From the NCBI RefSeq assembly GCF_024346975.1, contig NZ_AP024885.1, positions 744,001 through 808,000 on the forward strand: a stretch of 64,000 nucleotides of DNA, written 5' to 3'. Source of the stretch: Vibrio neonatus (GTDB taxonomy: Bacteria; Pseudomonadota; Gammaproteobacteria; Enterobacterales; Vibrionaceae). The position numbers and the translations under genes were made by a program. Shown in pieces: positions 33,224 through 42,195 of the stretch (position 1 is its first letter; the number at the start of each line of letters is the position of its first letter). The notes below the pieces were generated by a model, which saw nothing but the letters and a program-made list of their open reading frames with translations, was not told where the DNA came from and searched no databases.

Positions 33224-34225
33224 ATGAATCGTCCAAATTCCGAGATTTCAAAACAAGATAGCGATCTATTAACCGAGATCTCGGTGGCGTATTATCAAGA
33301 CGGTGCCACCCAAGAAGAAATATCTAAAAAGTTTTCCATTTCACGAGCAAAAGTAGGGCGAATGCTTAAACAAGCTCGTGATGAGGGCATTGTAGAGATC
33401 ACGGTGAAATACCACCCTGTGTTTAGCGCCAAGATAGAGCAGCGTCTTATGCAGCGCTTTGGTATAAAAAGAGCTTTGATCTCTCTTGATCAGTCTGATG
33501 AAGAAGCACAGCGTCAGTTGATTGCCGGCTTGGTATCCAATTATCTAACTCAAACCTTAAAAAGTGGCATGGTAGTCAGTGTCGGACAGGGACGTAATGT
33601 CTCTTCGGTGGCTCATTATGTGGGAGTGGTGAGCCCGAGAGATTGTAAGTTTGTCTGTAGCATTGGCGGCATTCACCCAAGAGGCGGGATGTTTAATGCC
33701 GATCATATCTGTCGACAATTAGCCAAAAAGTATGGCGGTACATCCGAAACCTTGTACGCTCCTGCCTATGCTGAAAACCGCGAGCAAAAGCTCGCCTTTA
33801 TGCAAAACGCCACCATCAAACAAACCTTAGATTTAGCTCGAAAATCGGATGTCGCTTTAGTGGGCATTGGGGACATGAGTGAAAACAGCTACATGGTCGA
33901 CTTAGGCTGGTTCACCGCCAATGAAGTAGCACAAGCAAGGTTAGAGCAGGGCGTTGTTGGCGACTTTGCCGGTTACGACTTTTTTGATATCAACGGTAAA
34001 GTGGCTCATACCGTAATGAGCGATCGCGTAATCGGTCTCGGCATTGAAGAATTTAGGTTGATCTCTGAGGTTATCGCCATTGCGTCTGAAAACAGTAAAC
34101 CTTTGGCTCTTCTTGGCGCTTTACGCAGTGGTGCGATAGATGTCATTGCCACGAATGTCAGTAATGCACTTACGCTGTTAAATCTGGATGAGCAGATGAC
34201 GCGCTCAGCGCAAGCTATCCGATAA
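33224..34225 (+). CDS. SorC/DeoR-type sugar-binding transcriptional regulator
   Basis: 333 residues. N-terminal helix-turn-helix about 18-50 (YQDGATQEEISKKFSISRAKVGRMLKQA) and a C-terminal sugar-phosphate-binding domain of the SorC/LsrR type (from about 60; contains VSVGQGRNVSSVAHY and VALVGIGDMSENSYM). It binds a phosphorylated sugar as effector. AGGGGG lies 8 bases before ATG. Its divergence from tal suggests control of pentose-phosphate metabolism; the ligand is unknown. Confidence 0.88.
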   Translation: MNRPNSEISKQDSDLLTEISVAYYQDGATQEEISKKFSISRAKVGRMLKQARDEGIVEITVKYHPVFSAKIEQRLMQRFGIKRALISLDQSDEEAQRQLIAGLVSNYLTQTLKSGMVVSVGQGRNVSSVAHYVGVVSPRDCKFVCSIGGIHPRGGMFNADHICRQLAKKYGGTSETLYAPAYAENREQKLAFMQNATIKQTLDLARKSDVALVGIGDMSENSYMVDLGWFTANEVAQARLEQGVVGDFAGYDFFDINGKVAHTVMSDRVIGLGIEEFRLISEVIAIASENSKPLALLGALRSGAIDVIATNVSNALTLLNLDEQMTRSAQAIR

Positions 34226-34455
34226 TTCTCATATTACCTTTATTGCTAGGCTTTAATTTATATTCATATGAAAGGCCATTTTTATTTTATTTAAAGTGGC
34301 CTTAATCACTATTCTTCTTTGTTTATTTAATCTTTTCTCTCTGAATATTTTGTTTTCGAACGAACTATTAAGCCTTTATTTCTATATTGTTTCGGTTTAA
34401 TTACACTCGCTAAATATTTCACTGCCACAGTTTGTTAATTGTAAAATAATAAAAG

Positions 34456-34471
34456 TGACACTGAACTGACA
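34456..34471 (-). promoter_or_regulatory. Pho-box-like direct repeat before DeoR-ABC operon
   Basis: TGTCA-N6-TGTCA on the minus strand (TGACA at 34456-34460 and 34467-34471 on the plus strand), the 11-base period of PhoB half-sites. The orientation is opposite to the usual one, so this is a weak call. Confidence 0.3.
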
Positions 34472-34482
34472 TACGATCTCAC

Positions 34483-34498
34483 TATATTCATATGAAAG
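34483..34498. repeat. Second copy of 16-bp direct repeat with palindrome TTCATATGAA
   Basis: TATATTCATATGAAAG repeats the sequence at 34259-34274, 224 bases earlier. The palindrome TTCATATGAA in both copies may be bound by the DeoR regulator encoded immediately downstream. Confidence 0.4.
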
Positions 34499-34521
34499 TT
34501 AAATATGATTCAAGTGAATAT

Positions 34522-35280
34522 ATGGAATTGCGTCAACAGAAGATATTAGAGCTACTCAATGAGCAAGGGAGTTTACTTACCGACGACTTAGCAAATAAGT
34601 TTGAAGTCACGACCCAAACTATTCGTCGTGATATTAATGCGCTGTGTGAGTCAGGGTTAGCTCGTAAGTTGCACGGTGGAATTACCTTATCACCGGCACT
34701 TGATAACCTTGCTATGTCTAAGCGAGTGGCGACTAATGCTCCTGTTAAGCACCAAATCATCAAAGCGGCTATTCAAGAGTTACAATCTGGGCATACGGTT
34801 TTTCTTAGCTATGGCTCTACGGTTGCGCAATTTGCTTCGTGTTTACCACGAGATATTTCTTTAACCGTTATTACCAATAATCTTGATGCTGTTTCTCACC
34901 TTACTGGCTTTCCAAATATTGATGTTTGGGTCGCTGGTGGTCAATTGCGTCATCAACATAGAGATGTGAGCGGTGTGCATACGCAAACCTTTTTCAAAGG
35001 CTTTCGTGTGGATATTGCTGTGCTTGGTGTGGGCGGTATTTCAGCTCAAGGTGAATTACTTGAATTTCAATGTGATGAAGGGGAATTAACCAAAATCATG
35101 TTGAAAAATAGTCGCAAAAGTATTTTGTTGGCGGATTCCAGTAAGTATTTACGTAATGCCAGTGTGTATGCCGCATCACTTGAAGATATCGATACTTTTT
35201 ATACCGATTGTCAGGCTGAAAAATTATCTCAGCTTTGTGAAGAGAACAATGTTCAATTAAATATTATTGAGGTGAAGTAA
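34522..35280 (+). CDS. DeoR-family transcriptional regulator
   Basis: 252 residues of the DeoR/GlpR family. The helix-turn-helix is at about 20-42 (LADDL-like LTDDLANKFEVTTQTIRRDI), followed by the sugar-phosphate-responsive domain (VFLSYGSTVAQFA, GVGGISAQGELLEF). An in-frame ATG at 34492 adds ten residues but has no ribosome site and lies in the palindromic repeat; MELRQQKILELL is the family-typical start. Its stop overlaps the ABC-ATPase start (TAATG), so it is the first gene of the transporter operon and its likely regulator. Confidence 0.87.
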   Translation: MELRQQKILELLNEQGSLLTDDLANKFEVTTQTIRRDINALCESGLARKLHGGITLSPALDNLAMSKRVATNAPVKHQIIKAAIQELQSGHTVFLSYGSTVAQFASCLPRDISLTVITNNLDAVSHLTGFPNIDVWVAGGQLRHQHRDVSGVHTQTFFKGFRVDIAVLGVGGISAQGELLEFQCDEGELTKIMLKNSRKSILLADSSKYLRNASVYAASLEDIDTFYTDCQAEKLSQLCEENNVQLNIIEVK

Positions 35281-36266
35281 TGAGTTATTTAGTAATTGAA
35301 AACCTCAACAAACAATTTGAAGAATTTACTGCAATTAAGAGACTGAATCTTGTAGTAAAAAAAGGAGAGTTTGTTGCTCTGCTAGGCCCATCGGGTTGTG
35401 GTAAGTCGACCTTATTGAGAATGTTGGCGGGTCTAGAGTCACCGACATCAGGCTCTATTTCTATCGATGGTGTCGATGTGACGGACTTTTCTCCTTCACA
35501 ACGAAAAATCTCTATGGTTTTTCAGTCTTATGCGTTGTTTCCTCACCTATCGGTGAAAGAGAACATTTTGTTTGGTTTAAAAGCCCGAGGTGTGCCTAAA
35601 GCTGAGCAAGAAGCTCGCTTAAGAGACGTATTAGAACAAGTGTCATTGACCGAGCAGCAGCATAAATCACCGGGACAACTCAGTGGTGGTCAACGTCAAC
35701 GTGTCGCATTGGCGCGCGCGATTGTCAGTCAGCACTCTATTTGTGTCATGGATGAGCCACTTTCCAATCTGGATGCAAAATTGCGCGCCGAAATGCGCAC
35801 CGAGATCCGTGAGCTGCAAAAATCCCTAGGTTTAACACTTATTTACGTTACGCACGATCAAGTGGAAGCGATGTCGATGGCTGATCGTATCGTGCTATTG
35901 AATAAAGGCGAAGTACAGCAAGTCGGTTCACCTCAAGAGTTATACGGCCAACCACAAAATACCTTTACCGCACGATTTATTGGTTCTCCGGCAATGAACG
36001 TATTTTCCCTGCCGGGACAAGATGAACTCATCGGCGTGCGTCCTGAAAACCTTTATTTAACCGAACATGGTATCGCTGGGGAAGTACTAAGTACCGACTA
36101 TCACGGCGACAGCACCTTATTAAAAGTGGGCTTAATTAACGCCTCAACAGTACTTATCAAAGTGGATCGCTGGCAGCAATTTAACAAAGGCGAAAGGGTT
36201 TGCTTTGATTGGGAGTTAACTGATCAACACCATTTCTGCAGTACTAGTGAAACGGCCCTAGCTTAA
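35280..36266 (+). CDS. CUT1-type ABC transporter ATP-binding protein
   Basis: 328 residues, MalK/UgpC-type ATPase. Walker A GPSGCGKST at 36-44, LSGGQ signature at 134-138, Walker B with Asp158-Glu159, then a C-terminal OB-like regulatory region (from about 240, GVRPENLYL). The first gene pair is coupled by TAATG. It energises the importer encoded by the next three genes. Shorter than the UgpC at 60640-61746. Confidence 0.93.
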   Translation: MSYLVIENLNKQFEEFTAIKRLNLVVKKGEFVALLGPSGCGKSTLLRMLAGLESPTSGSISIDGVDVTDFSPSQRKISMVFQSYALFPHLSVKENILFGLKARGVPKAEQEARLRDVLEQVSLTEQQHKSPGQLSGGQRQRVALARAIVSQHSICVMDEPLSNLDAKLRAEMRTEIRELQKSLGLTLIYVTHDQVEAMSMADRIVLLNKGEVQQVGSPQELYGQPQNTFTARFIGSPAMNVFSLPGQDELIGVRPENLYLTEHGIAGEVLSTDYHGDSTLLKVGLINASTVLIKVDRWQQFNKGERVCFDWELTDQHHFCSTSETALA

Positions 36267-36319
36267 ATGCTTAACGGGCAATAACGATAAACAGCTTAAA
36301 TTAATTTATGGAGATAATG

Positions 36320-37615
36320 ATGGACTTCAAGAGCAAACTTTCCCTGTTAGGGTTAGCGACAACATTAGCGGCTGCAAATGTAAGTGCAGAGCAAATCGAT
36401 CTAACTATGTACTACCCAGTTGCGGTAGGCGGTTCATTGACCAAAATTGTTGACGGCATGGTTGATGATTTTGAAGAAGCAAACCCAGGTGTAAACGTAA
36501 AAGCTATTTACGCAGGTAACTACAATGACACTCGAGTGAAAGCATTGGCTGCACTTAATGCAGGTGAGTCAGTACAAACTTCAGTAATGTTCTCCATTGA
36601 CATGTTAGCGCTGAAAAACAGTGGCGTCATTCGTCCATTTGATGACTTTGTAAAAACAAAAGAAGATCAGCAGTGGCTTGATAGCTTCTACCCAGCGTTA
36701 ATGGCTAATGGTCAGGTAGATGGTAAAACTTACGGTATTCCATTTCAGCGTTCAACTATCGTCATGTATTACAACAAAGATGCGTTTCGTGATGCGGGTT
36801 TAAACCCAGATCAACCACCAAAAACGTGGGATGAGATGGCCGACGTAGCGTCTAAGCTCGTTAAAAAGTCAGCAGATGGCAATACAGATCGTTGGGGACT
36901 GATGATCCCATCAACAGGATACCCATACTGGATGTTCGGGGCACTGGCTAAACAACAAGGTGAAACCTTGATGAACAGTGCAGGCACTAAAGTGAACTTC
37001 AACTCGAAAGGTATGGTGGAAGCACTGCAATACTGGCGTGATTTAGGCAGCAAATACAAAGTGATGCCAGAAGGTACTATTGAGTGGGGCACCCTACGTC
37101 AAGAATTCTTAGAGCAGAATACGGCAATGATGTGGCACTCAACAGGTAACCTTGCTGCGGTAATGCAAAACGCAAGCTTTGATGTGGGCGTTGCACAATT
37201 GCCAGCACATATTGAACCAGGCTCGCCAACCGGCGGTGGTAACTTCTATTTGATCAACAGTGGTACTGATGCTGAGCAGCAAGCCGCTTACAATTTGGTT
37301 AAATTTATGACCTCACCTGAGCGTAGTGCCCAGTGGAGTATCACTACAGGTTACGTTGGTGTGAGCCAAGCCTCTTACGATACTGCTGAAATGAAAGAGC
37401 ACGTTAAGAATCAGCCTCAAGCTTTAGTGGCTCGTGACCAACTAAAAGTGGCAACGGCTGAGCTAGCCACTTACGAATCTGGCCGAGTTCGCCGCGTGTT
37501 AGATGATGCGATTCAAGCAACACTAACTGGTCAAAGCACCGCAAAAGAAGCGTTAGATTCTGCACAGTCTCAAGCTGAGCGCGTGCTTCGTCGTGCCAAT
37601 CGTGACTCATTATAA
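36320..37615 (+). CDS. CUT1 ABC transporter solute-binding protein (UgpB-like)
   Basis: 431 residues. Signal peptide to about Ala23 (AANVSA-EQIDL). The mature protein resembles extracellular-binding family 1, close to UgpB: YYPVAVGGSLTKIVDGMV, GNYNDTRVKALAALNAG, GIPFQRSTIVMYYNKDAF and, late in the protein, the pattern GGGNFYLI before the C-terminal lobe. ATG 36320 is chosen over ATG 36308 and 36317 by spacing from GGAG. Its ligand is likely a glycerophospho-compound or a sugar. A hairpin follows at 37630-37654. Confidence 0.88.
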   Translation: MDFKSKLSLLGLATTLAAANVSAEQIDLTMYYPVAVGGSLTKIVDGMVDDFEEANPGVNVKAIYAGNYNDTRVKALAALNAGESVQTSVMFSIDMLALKNSGVIRPFDDFVKTKEDQQWLDSFYPALMANGQVDGKTYGIPFQRSTIVMYYNKDAFRDAGLNPDQPPKTWDEMADVASKLVKKSADGNTDRWGLMIPSTGYPYWMFGALAKQQGETLMNSAGTKVNFNSKGMVEALQYWRDLGSKYKVMPEGTIEWGTLRQEFLEQNTAMMWHSTGNLAAVMQNASFDVGVAQLPAHIEPGSPTGGGNFYLINSGTDAEQQAAYNLVKFMTSPERSAQWSITTGYVGVSQASYDTAEMKEHVKNQPQALVARDQLKVATAELATYESGRVRRVLDDAIQATLTGQSTAKEALDSAQSQAERVLRRANRDSL

Positions 37616-37629
37616 GTCGCACTAATCTT

Positions 37630-37654
37630 CGCTGGTAGGGCTCTCCTACCAGCG
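37630..37654 (+). terminator. Intercistronic hairpin between binding-protein and permease genes
   Basis: CGCTGGTAGG / CCTACCAGCG, 10-bp stem with a 5-base loop and no T-run. Such hairpins after a binding-protein gene typically stabilise its mRNA so that it exceeds that of the permeases. Confidence 0.75.
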
Positions 37655-37672
37655 TATTTAATTGAGCTGATT

Positions 37673-38572
37673 ATGTTTGAAAAGCTAAATATGTTGCAAA
37701 AGCTAAAAAACTCCAATGCTATGTATGCATGGTTACTCTTGTTGCCAGCACTGGTCTTACTAAGCTGTTTTACTTATATCCCAGCGGTAAGCACCTTTTA
37801 CAGTAGTATGTTTTCCAGTGCATATGGAGGAGGTAACGAGTTTGTCTTAGCCGACAACCTTGCTGATTTGTCTCACGATCCAGTCTTTTGGAAAGCATTG
37901 ACTAACAACCTATGGTACGGACTTATCACTGTGCCAGTATCTATGGCACTGGCGCTAATTATGGCGTTATGGGTCAATGAAAAATTTATTGGCCGTGGCT
38001 TTTTGCGACTGTCGTTTTTCTTGCCAACTATGCTACCTATGATTGCCGCTGCCAATATATGGCTATTTTTCTATTCGCCGAATATTGGATTGTTTAATCG
38101 CGTACTGGCGGTGTTTGGTATTGAAGGTATGAATTGGCTTGGCAATCCTGATACCGCTCTGGGCTCAATTATATTGCTCGCCATTTGGAAAGAGTCAGGG
38201 TTCTTTATGATCTTCTATCTTGCTGCACTGCAAGCTATTCCTAGTGAGCTAAATGATGCAGCCAAACTAGAAGCGCCGAGTTATTTTTATCGTTTACGCC
38301 GCTTTATATTACCCCTGCTAGGCCCAACCACATTGTTTGTATTCATCAATGCGGTCATTAACGCCTTTAAGGTGGTCGACCATCTGTTCATTTTGACCAA
38401 AGGTGGCCCAAATAACTCAAGTACTTTACTGCTTTATTACATCTACGAAACGGCATTCTCTTTCTTTGACCAAGAATATGCTGCCACATTGACCATGATA
38501 CTGCTGATTATTTTAGCGGGTTGTTCAGCCATTCAATTTGTTTTAAGCCGTAAGCGAGTCCACTACCGATGA
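37673..38572 (+). CDS. CUT1 ABC transporter permease (UgpA-like)
   Basis: 299 residues with six hydrophobic segments. The binding-protein-dependent transport signature EAA motif reads ELNDAAKLEAPSYFYRLRRFILPLL. UgpA/MalF type. It overlaps the next permease gene by 4 bases (ATGA). Confidence 0.92.
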   Translation: MFEKLNMLQKLKNSNAMYAWLLLLPALVLLSCFTYIPAVSTFYSSMFSSAYGGGNEFVLADNLADLSHDPVFWKALTNNLWYGLITVPVSMALALIMALWVNEKFIGRGFLRLSFFLPTMLPMIAAANIWLFFYSPNIGLFNRVLAVFGIEGMNWLGNPDTALGSIILLAIWKESGFFMIFYLAALQAIPSELNDAAKLEAPSYFYRLRRFILPLLGPTTLFVFINAVINAFKVVDHLFILTKGGPNNSSTLLLYYIYETAFSFFDQEYAATLTMILLIILAGCSAIQFVLSRKRVHYR

Positions 38573-39444
38573 ACACATTACCGATTGATACCGTCACAAT
38601 ACAAAAAGCAGAGCAGGCTAAGCGTATCAACTTTGGCTTGAGCTGGAGCCGTTATGTTAATTTTTCTGCTGCTTGGGTGGTGGGAATATTATGGGTGCTA
38701 CCGCTGCTGTATATGGTTTGGGCCGCTTTTCATACTGGGTCAGATGCCATCTATTTTGACCTAAGCAGTGATTGGTCTTTAGATAATTTTAAAAATGCGT
38801 GGCAGGTTGCTCCTTTTATTCAATATATTTGGAACACCTTTGCCATGGTCAGCCTATTGCTGTTCTTTCAGATCTTAGTCTGTACCTTAGCCGCTTTTGC
38901 ACTGGCTCGTATTGAATTTAAAGGACGCTCGGTCGTCTTTGCTTTGGTACTGGTGCAGTTGATGGTTATGCCAGAAGCGTTAATTGCCGAAAACTACCAA
39001 ATGGTGGCACATTTCAACGCAATAGATACTTATATGGGCATCGCATTGCCTTATATTGCTAGCGCGTTTGGTATCTTTTTACTGAGACAAACTTTCATGC
39101 AAGTACCGCAAGAGCTAGAAGATGCTGCGCGTGTGGAAGGTTTGAGTCGCTTTGCTATTTTATGGAAAGTGTATGTGCCACTGGCTAAGCCAACTTATCT
39201 GGCGTATGCCTTAGTCTCTCTAAGTTACCACTGGAATAACTTCCTATGGCCATTGATTATCACCAATACAGAAAATAGCCGTCCTATTACAGTAGGCTTA
39301 GCGCTATTTGGTTCACCAGAGGTTGGGGTTGATTGGGGTGTACTCAGCGCAGGTACGCTTATTGCTATTTCGCCTTTGCTTGCTATGTTCTTGCTTTTCC
39401 AGCGCCAGTTCATGCAATCGTTTATGAACGCAGGGCTAAAATAA
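38569..39444 (+). CDS. CUT1 ABC transporter permease (UgpE-like)
   Basis: 291 residues with six hydrophobic segments. EAA motif ELEDAARVEGLSRFAILWKVYVPLA. UgpE/MalG type, partner of the preceding permease. Its stop lies one base before the phosphodiesterase start. Confidence 0.92.
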   Translation: MNTLPIDTVTIQKAEQAKRINFGLSWSRYVNFSAAWVVGILWVLPLLYMVWAAFHTGSDAIYFDLSSDWSLDNFKNAWQVAPFIQYIWNTFAMVSLLLFFQILVCTLAAFALARIEFKGRSVVFALVLVQLMVMPEALIAENYQMVAHFNAIDTYMGIALPYIASAFGIFLLRQTFMQVPQELEDAARVEGLSRFAILWKVYVPLAKPTYLAYALVSLSYHWNNFLWPLIITNTENSRPITVGLALFGSPEVGVDWGVLSAGTLIAISPLLAMFLLFQRQFMQSFMNAGLK

Positions 39445-39445
39445 G

Positions 39446-40228
39446 ATGCAGATTGTAAGTTGGAATGTACAAAACGGTATTGATGCATTTGCCGAGCCAA
39501 AACTGGCCCAGCAGTGTGATTACCTGATAAAGCTCAATGCCGATGTTATCGCTTTACAAGAAGTTGATAGCGAGTACATGGCAAGTTTAGAAGAGGCGCT
39601 TGATGATTATCATTGGCACTTTGCGCCAGCATTGAGCTTTTATAAGGCAGGGCAGTTTGTACAATTTGGCAATGCTATAGGCGCTAAAAAAGGCACTGCG
39701 GTGCAGTGGCGCGCTCATTACTTATTGCCTGCGGCAAGTGATGCCAAGCAACACATGCCTCGCTCAGCAGGCGAGTTAGTAGTTGAGATTGCAGGAGAGT
39801 TTGTGCGGGTAGTGACCAGTCATTTAGAGTTTTATTGTGCTAAGCAGCGCCGCTATCAACTGCAGCAAATAGACGGCATAGTGAATGCGGCTAGCATCAG
39901 TCGTGATTACCCAAGTCAGGCAACAGAAGGGCTTTACAAGCCATTACCACTGCCGGTGAATGCCATTATCTGTGGTGATTTTAATTTTGCTGATCAGTCT
40001 GATGAGTATCAGTCATTATTTATTTCGCAGGGAGGATGGCGAGATTTAGCGCAATCTAACCCTCGTCCGACATGCGGTATTTTTGATACTAAACAATGGC
40101 CAAATGGCGCAGACCGACGAGATTACTTTGCCACCAATAGCCAAACTTTACAGGCTAAAGTGGTGGTGGATGAAGGGATCAGCCTATCCGATCATCAACC
40201 TTGTGTGTTGCACGTCACTCACTTTTAA
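39446..40228 (+). CDS. Endonuclease/exonuclease/phosphatase-family hydrolase
   Basis: 260-residue EEP-fold metal-dependent phosphodiesterase, cytosolic (no signal). Catalytic landmarks: Asn7-Asn10 region SWNVQNG, metal-binding Glu39 (LQEVD), GDFN with Asp178-Asn180, DYF (Asp226) and SDH with Asp249-His250. It starts one base after the permease stop, so it is the last gene of the importer operon and probably acts on the imported substrate, e.g. splitting a phosphodiester such as a glycerophospho-alcohol. This would do the job that GlpQ/UgpQ does in other Ugp systems; inference. Confidence 0.85.
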   Translation: MQIVSWNVQNGIDAFAEPKLAQQCDYLIKLNADVIALQEVDSEYMASLEEALDDYHWHFAPALSFYKAGQFVQFGNAIGAKKGTAVQWRAHYLLPAASDAKQHMPRSAGELVVEIAGEFVRVVTSHLEFYCAKQRRYQLQQIDGIVNAASISRDYPSQATEGLYKPLPLPVNAIICGDFNFADQSDEYQSLFISQGGWRDLAQSNPRPTCGIFDTKQWPNGADRRDYFATNSQTLQAKVVVDEGISLSDHQPCVLHVTHF

Positions 40229-40281
40229 GCGCAAGTTAGCTTGCTGTTCAAACCTTAGAGTGGGTGAGCGATAAAACCGAA

Positions 40282-40602
40282 CTAGCTGTTATGAGTTTTA
40301 CTGTGGTGCGCCTTGCTATGCGGGTGCACAACCCATTCAACCGTACTGGTTAAATACCATTTATTACCCGCTTGATCACACCAAGTTTTGGATAATTTTC
40401 TGCGGTTAAATTCACTGCCGATTGCCGCCAGAGTTTGGTTGGTGTGGCGACCGTAATATAAGGTGTCACACAGCTGAATATTGGTCATGTTTTGTGGGTA
40501 GACGTTTACCGAAGAGGTATTGATTGCTAGAGCTTTGGCTTGGTTGTGAGTACAACCCGCTAACAGTGCAACCAACAAAACAAGAAAGTATTTTTTTATC
40601 AT
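40282..40602 (-). CDS. Small lipoprotein, unknown function
   Basis: 106 residues from ATG 40602 (MIKKYFLVLLVALLAGCTH). A lipoprotein signal with lipobox LLAGC, Cys17, is followed by a polar Asn/Thr-rich domain with two cysteines and a basic His/Ser-rich tail (HPHSKAHHSKTHNS). I recognise no family. It converges with the phosphodiesterase gene and is divergent from the carboxypeptidase gene. Confidence 0.65.
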   Translation of the reverse strand: MIKKYFLVLLVALLAGCTHNQAKALAINTSSVNVYPQNMTNIQLCDTLYYGRHTNQTLAAIGSEFNRRKLSKTWCDQAGNKWYLTSTVEWVVHPHSKAHHSKTHNS

Positions 40603-40963
40603 CTGAGTGAACAATCGTGTCAATGAATAGATACGGCATTATAAACGTGAATCTTGGTTTTGTTTATTAAATTTTCTATGGCGTAGCCTGTAAGGAGACG
40701 GAAGAGGAAAGGTTGATTTCTGTACACTTGTTTACGCTTGAGATTATGCGAAATGTCACTGTGTGTAAGTGATTGTTTCTGATGGCTAAATAGGAGTACA
40801 TAAAAGTACATATGACAAGGTAATATTCAAGGTGCATATTCAATCGTGATGAGATTTTTATTTTAAAGTCTGTGTTGGCGTATCGAATATGAGATAAAAA
40901 TAATGACATATAAACATCTCAATATGCGAACTATCCCTTGAACTCAATGTTACTTTGGAACTT
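40603..40963. other. Intergenic region lipoprotein / carboxypeptidase genes
   Basis: 361 AT-rich bases. Minus-strand frames here look fortuitous. It should contain the two divergent promoters; no clear operator or hairpin is seen. Confidence 0.45.
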
Positions 40964-42121
40964 ATGAATAAAAGACTGAATCGATCCACTCTTATGCTGC
41001 TTGCCGCTTTCTCATTTTCAGCGATGGCCTCCCCAGTTGCGGTGCCAAACCCACCATCATTGCCTGCGAAAGGGTATGTGCTGTTGGACTATCATTCTGG
41101 TGAAGTGATTGCGGAGCACGGTGCTCATGTCGCTTTAAAACCGGCCAGTTTAACTAAGCTAATGACCAGCTATACCGCGGGACAAGAGCTTAACCGTGGC
41201 AATATCTCGCAAACAGACAATGTGAGAATTAGCCGCGAAGCTTGGGCGAAAAACTTCCCTGATTCATCGAAAATGTTTATTGAAGTGGGCACCAATGTCC
41301 AGTTTAGTGATTTACTGCGCGGCTTGATTATTCAATCGGGCAACGATGCATCGGTGGCGATTGCCGAGCACGTTGCAGGCTCTCACAGTGCGTTTGTCGA
41401 TTTGATGAATAACTGGGCGAATCGTTTACAGCTGAATAATACCTACTTTTCGAATGCGCATGGTTTAGACGATCCTGATCAGGTGACCACACCTTACGAT
41501 ATGGCGAAGTTAGGGCAAGCTTTGATTCGCGATGTGCCGACACTCTTCCCTCTTTATAGCGAAACTTCATTTACCTACAACGGTATTACTCAGCATAACC
41601 GTAATGCACTGCTTCGTGACCGCAGTATTGATGTAGATGGCATGAAAACAGGCTACACCAAAGAGGCAGGCTACAGCTTAGTGAGCACAGCCACTCAAGG
41701 TGACATGCGTTTGATCTCTGTGGTCATGGGCACATCCAGTGCGAATTCTCGTACATCGGCTAGCAAAAGTTTACTAAACTACGGTTTCCGTTTCTTTGAA
41801 ACCATTAAGCCACATGAAGTGAATTCTGAGGTTGCCTCGCATAGGATCTGGATGGGACAAGAAAACCATCTTAGCGTTGGCGTAGCAGAAGATGTGTATA
41901 TGTCAGTGCGCCGTGGTAGTGGTGACAAGATCAGTGCTGTGGTGGATCTGCCAAGCAAGTTAAAAGCGCCTATTTCGAAAGGCGATGAAATTGGCACAGT
42001 GAGCTATTTGGATGCTAACGACAAACTGCTAAAACGTGTGTCTTTGGTTGCGCTACAAGATGTTGAGCAAGGTAGCTTGTTCAAAAGGCTGATTGATTAC
42101 ATCAAATTATTCTTTGTTTGA
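40964..42121 (+). CDS. D-alanyl-D-alanine carboxypeptidase, PBP5/6 type
   Basis: 385 residues. Signal peptide to Ala22. The three active-site motifs of the S11 peptidase family are present: SLTK (62-65), SGN (125-127) and KTG (228-230). The C-terminal domain and a final amphipathic segment (LFKRLIDYIKLFFV) anchor it to the outer face of the inner membrane. It trims pentapeptide side chains of peptidoglycan. This is a DacA/DacC/DacD-type enzyme; I do not assign which paralogue. ATG 40964 has TTGGAAC before it. Confidence 0.92.
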   Translation: MNKRLNRSTLMLLAAFSFSAMASPVAVPNPPSLPAKGYVLLDYHSGEVIAEHGAHVALKPASLTKLMTSYTAGQELNRGNISQTDNVRISREAWAKNFPDSSKMFIEVGTNVQFSDLLRGLIIQSGNDASVAIAEHVAGSHSAFVDLMNNWANRLQLNNTYFSNAHGLDDPDQVTTPYDMAKLGQALIRDVPTLFPLYSETSFTYNGITQHNRNALLRDRSIDVDGMKTGYTKEAGYSLVSTATQGDMRLISVVMGTSSANSRTSASKSLLNYGFRFFETIKPHEVNSEVASHRIWMGQENHLSVGVAEDVYMSVRRGSGDKISAVVDLPSKLKAPISKGDEIGTVSYLDANDKLLKRVSLVALQDVEQGSLFKRLIDYIKLFFV

Positions 42122-42169
42122 TAACAAAACTGAGTAAAAACAATAGTTTTCACATACTCTTAATGTAAA

Positions 42170-42188
42170 ATACAATCATTATCATTTA
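42170..42188 (+). promoter_or_regulatory. Fur-like box before small SDR gene
   Basis: Contains CAATCATTATCATTT; its AATCATTATC half is identical to the Fur consensus half, the other half matches only partly (about 4 of 9). Iron control of the gene at 42196 is possible. Confidence 0.4.
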
Positions 42189-42195
42189 AGGGTGT

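Larger units (their letters stand above)
34226..34521. other. Intergenic region before DeoR-ABC operon
   Basis: Carries a weak hairpin (34272-34303) after the SorC-type gene, a 16-bp direct repeat TATATTCATATGAAAG at 34259-34274 and 34483-34498, each containing palindrome TTCATATGAA, and the Pho-box-like repeat at 34456-34471. These are candidate operator sites for the operon. Confidence 0.45.

Noticed and set aside
40620..40909. Minus-strand frames in the intergenic region before the carboxypeptidase gene
   Set aside because: Overlapping short frames without ribosome sites or similarity; AT-rich stretch.
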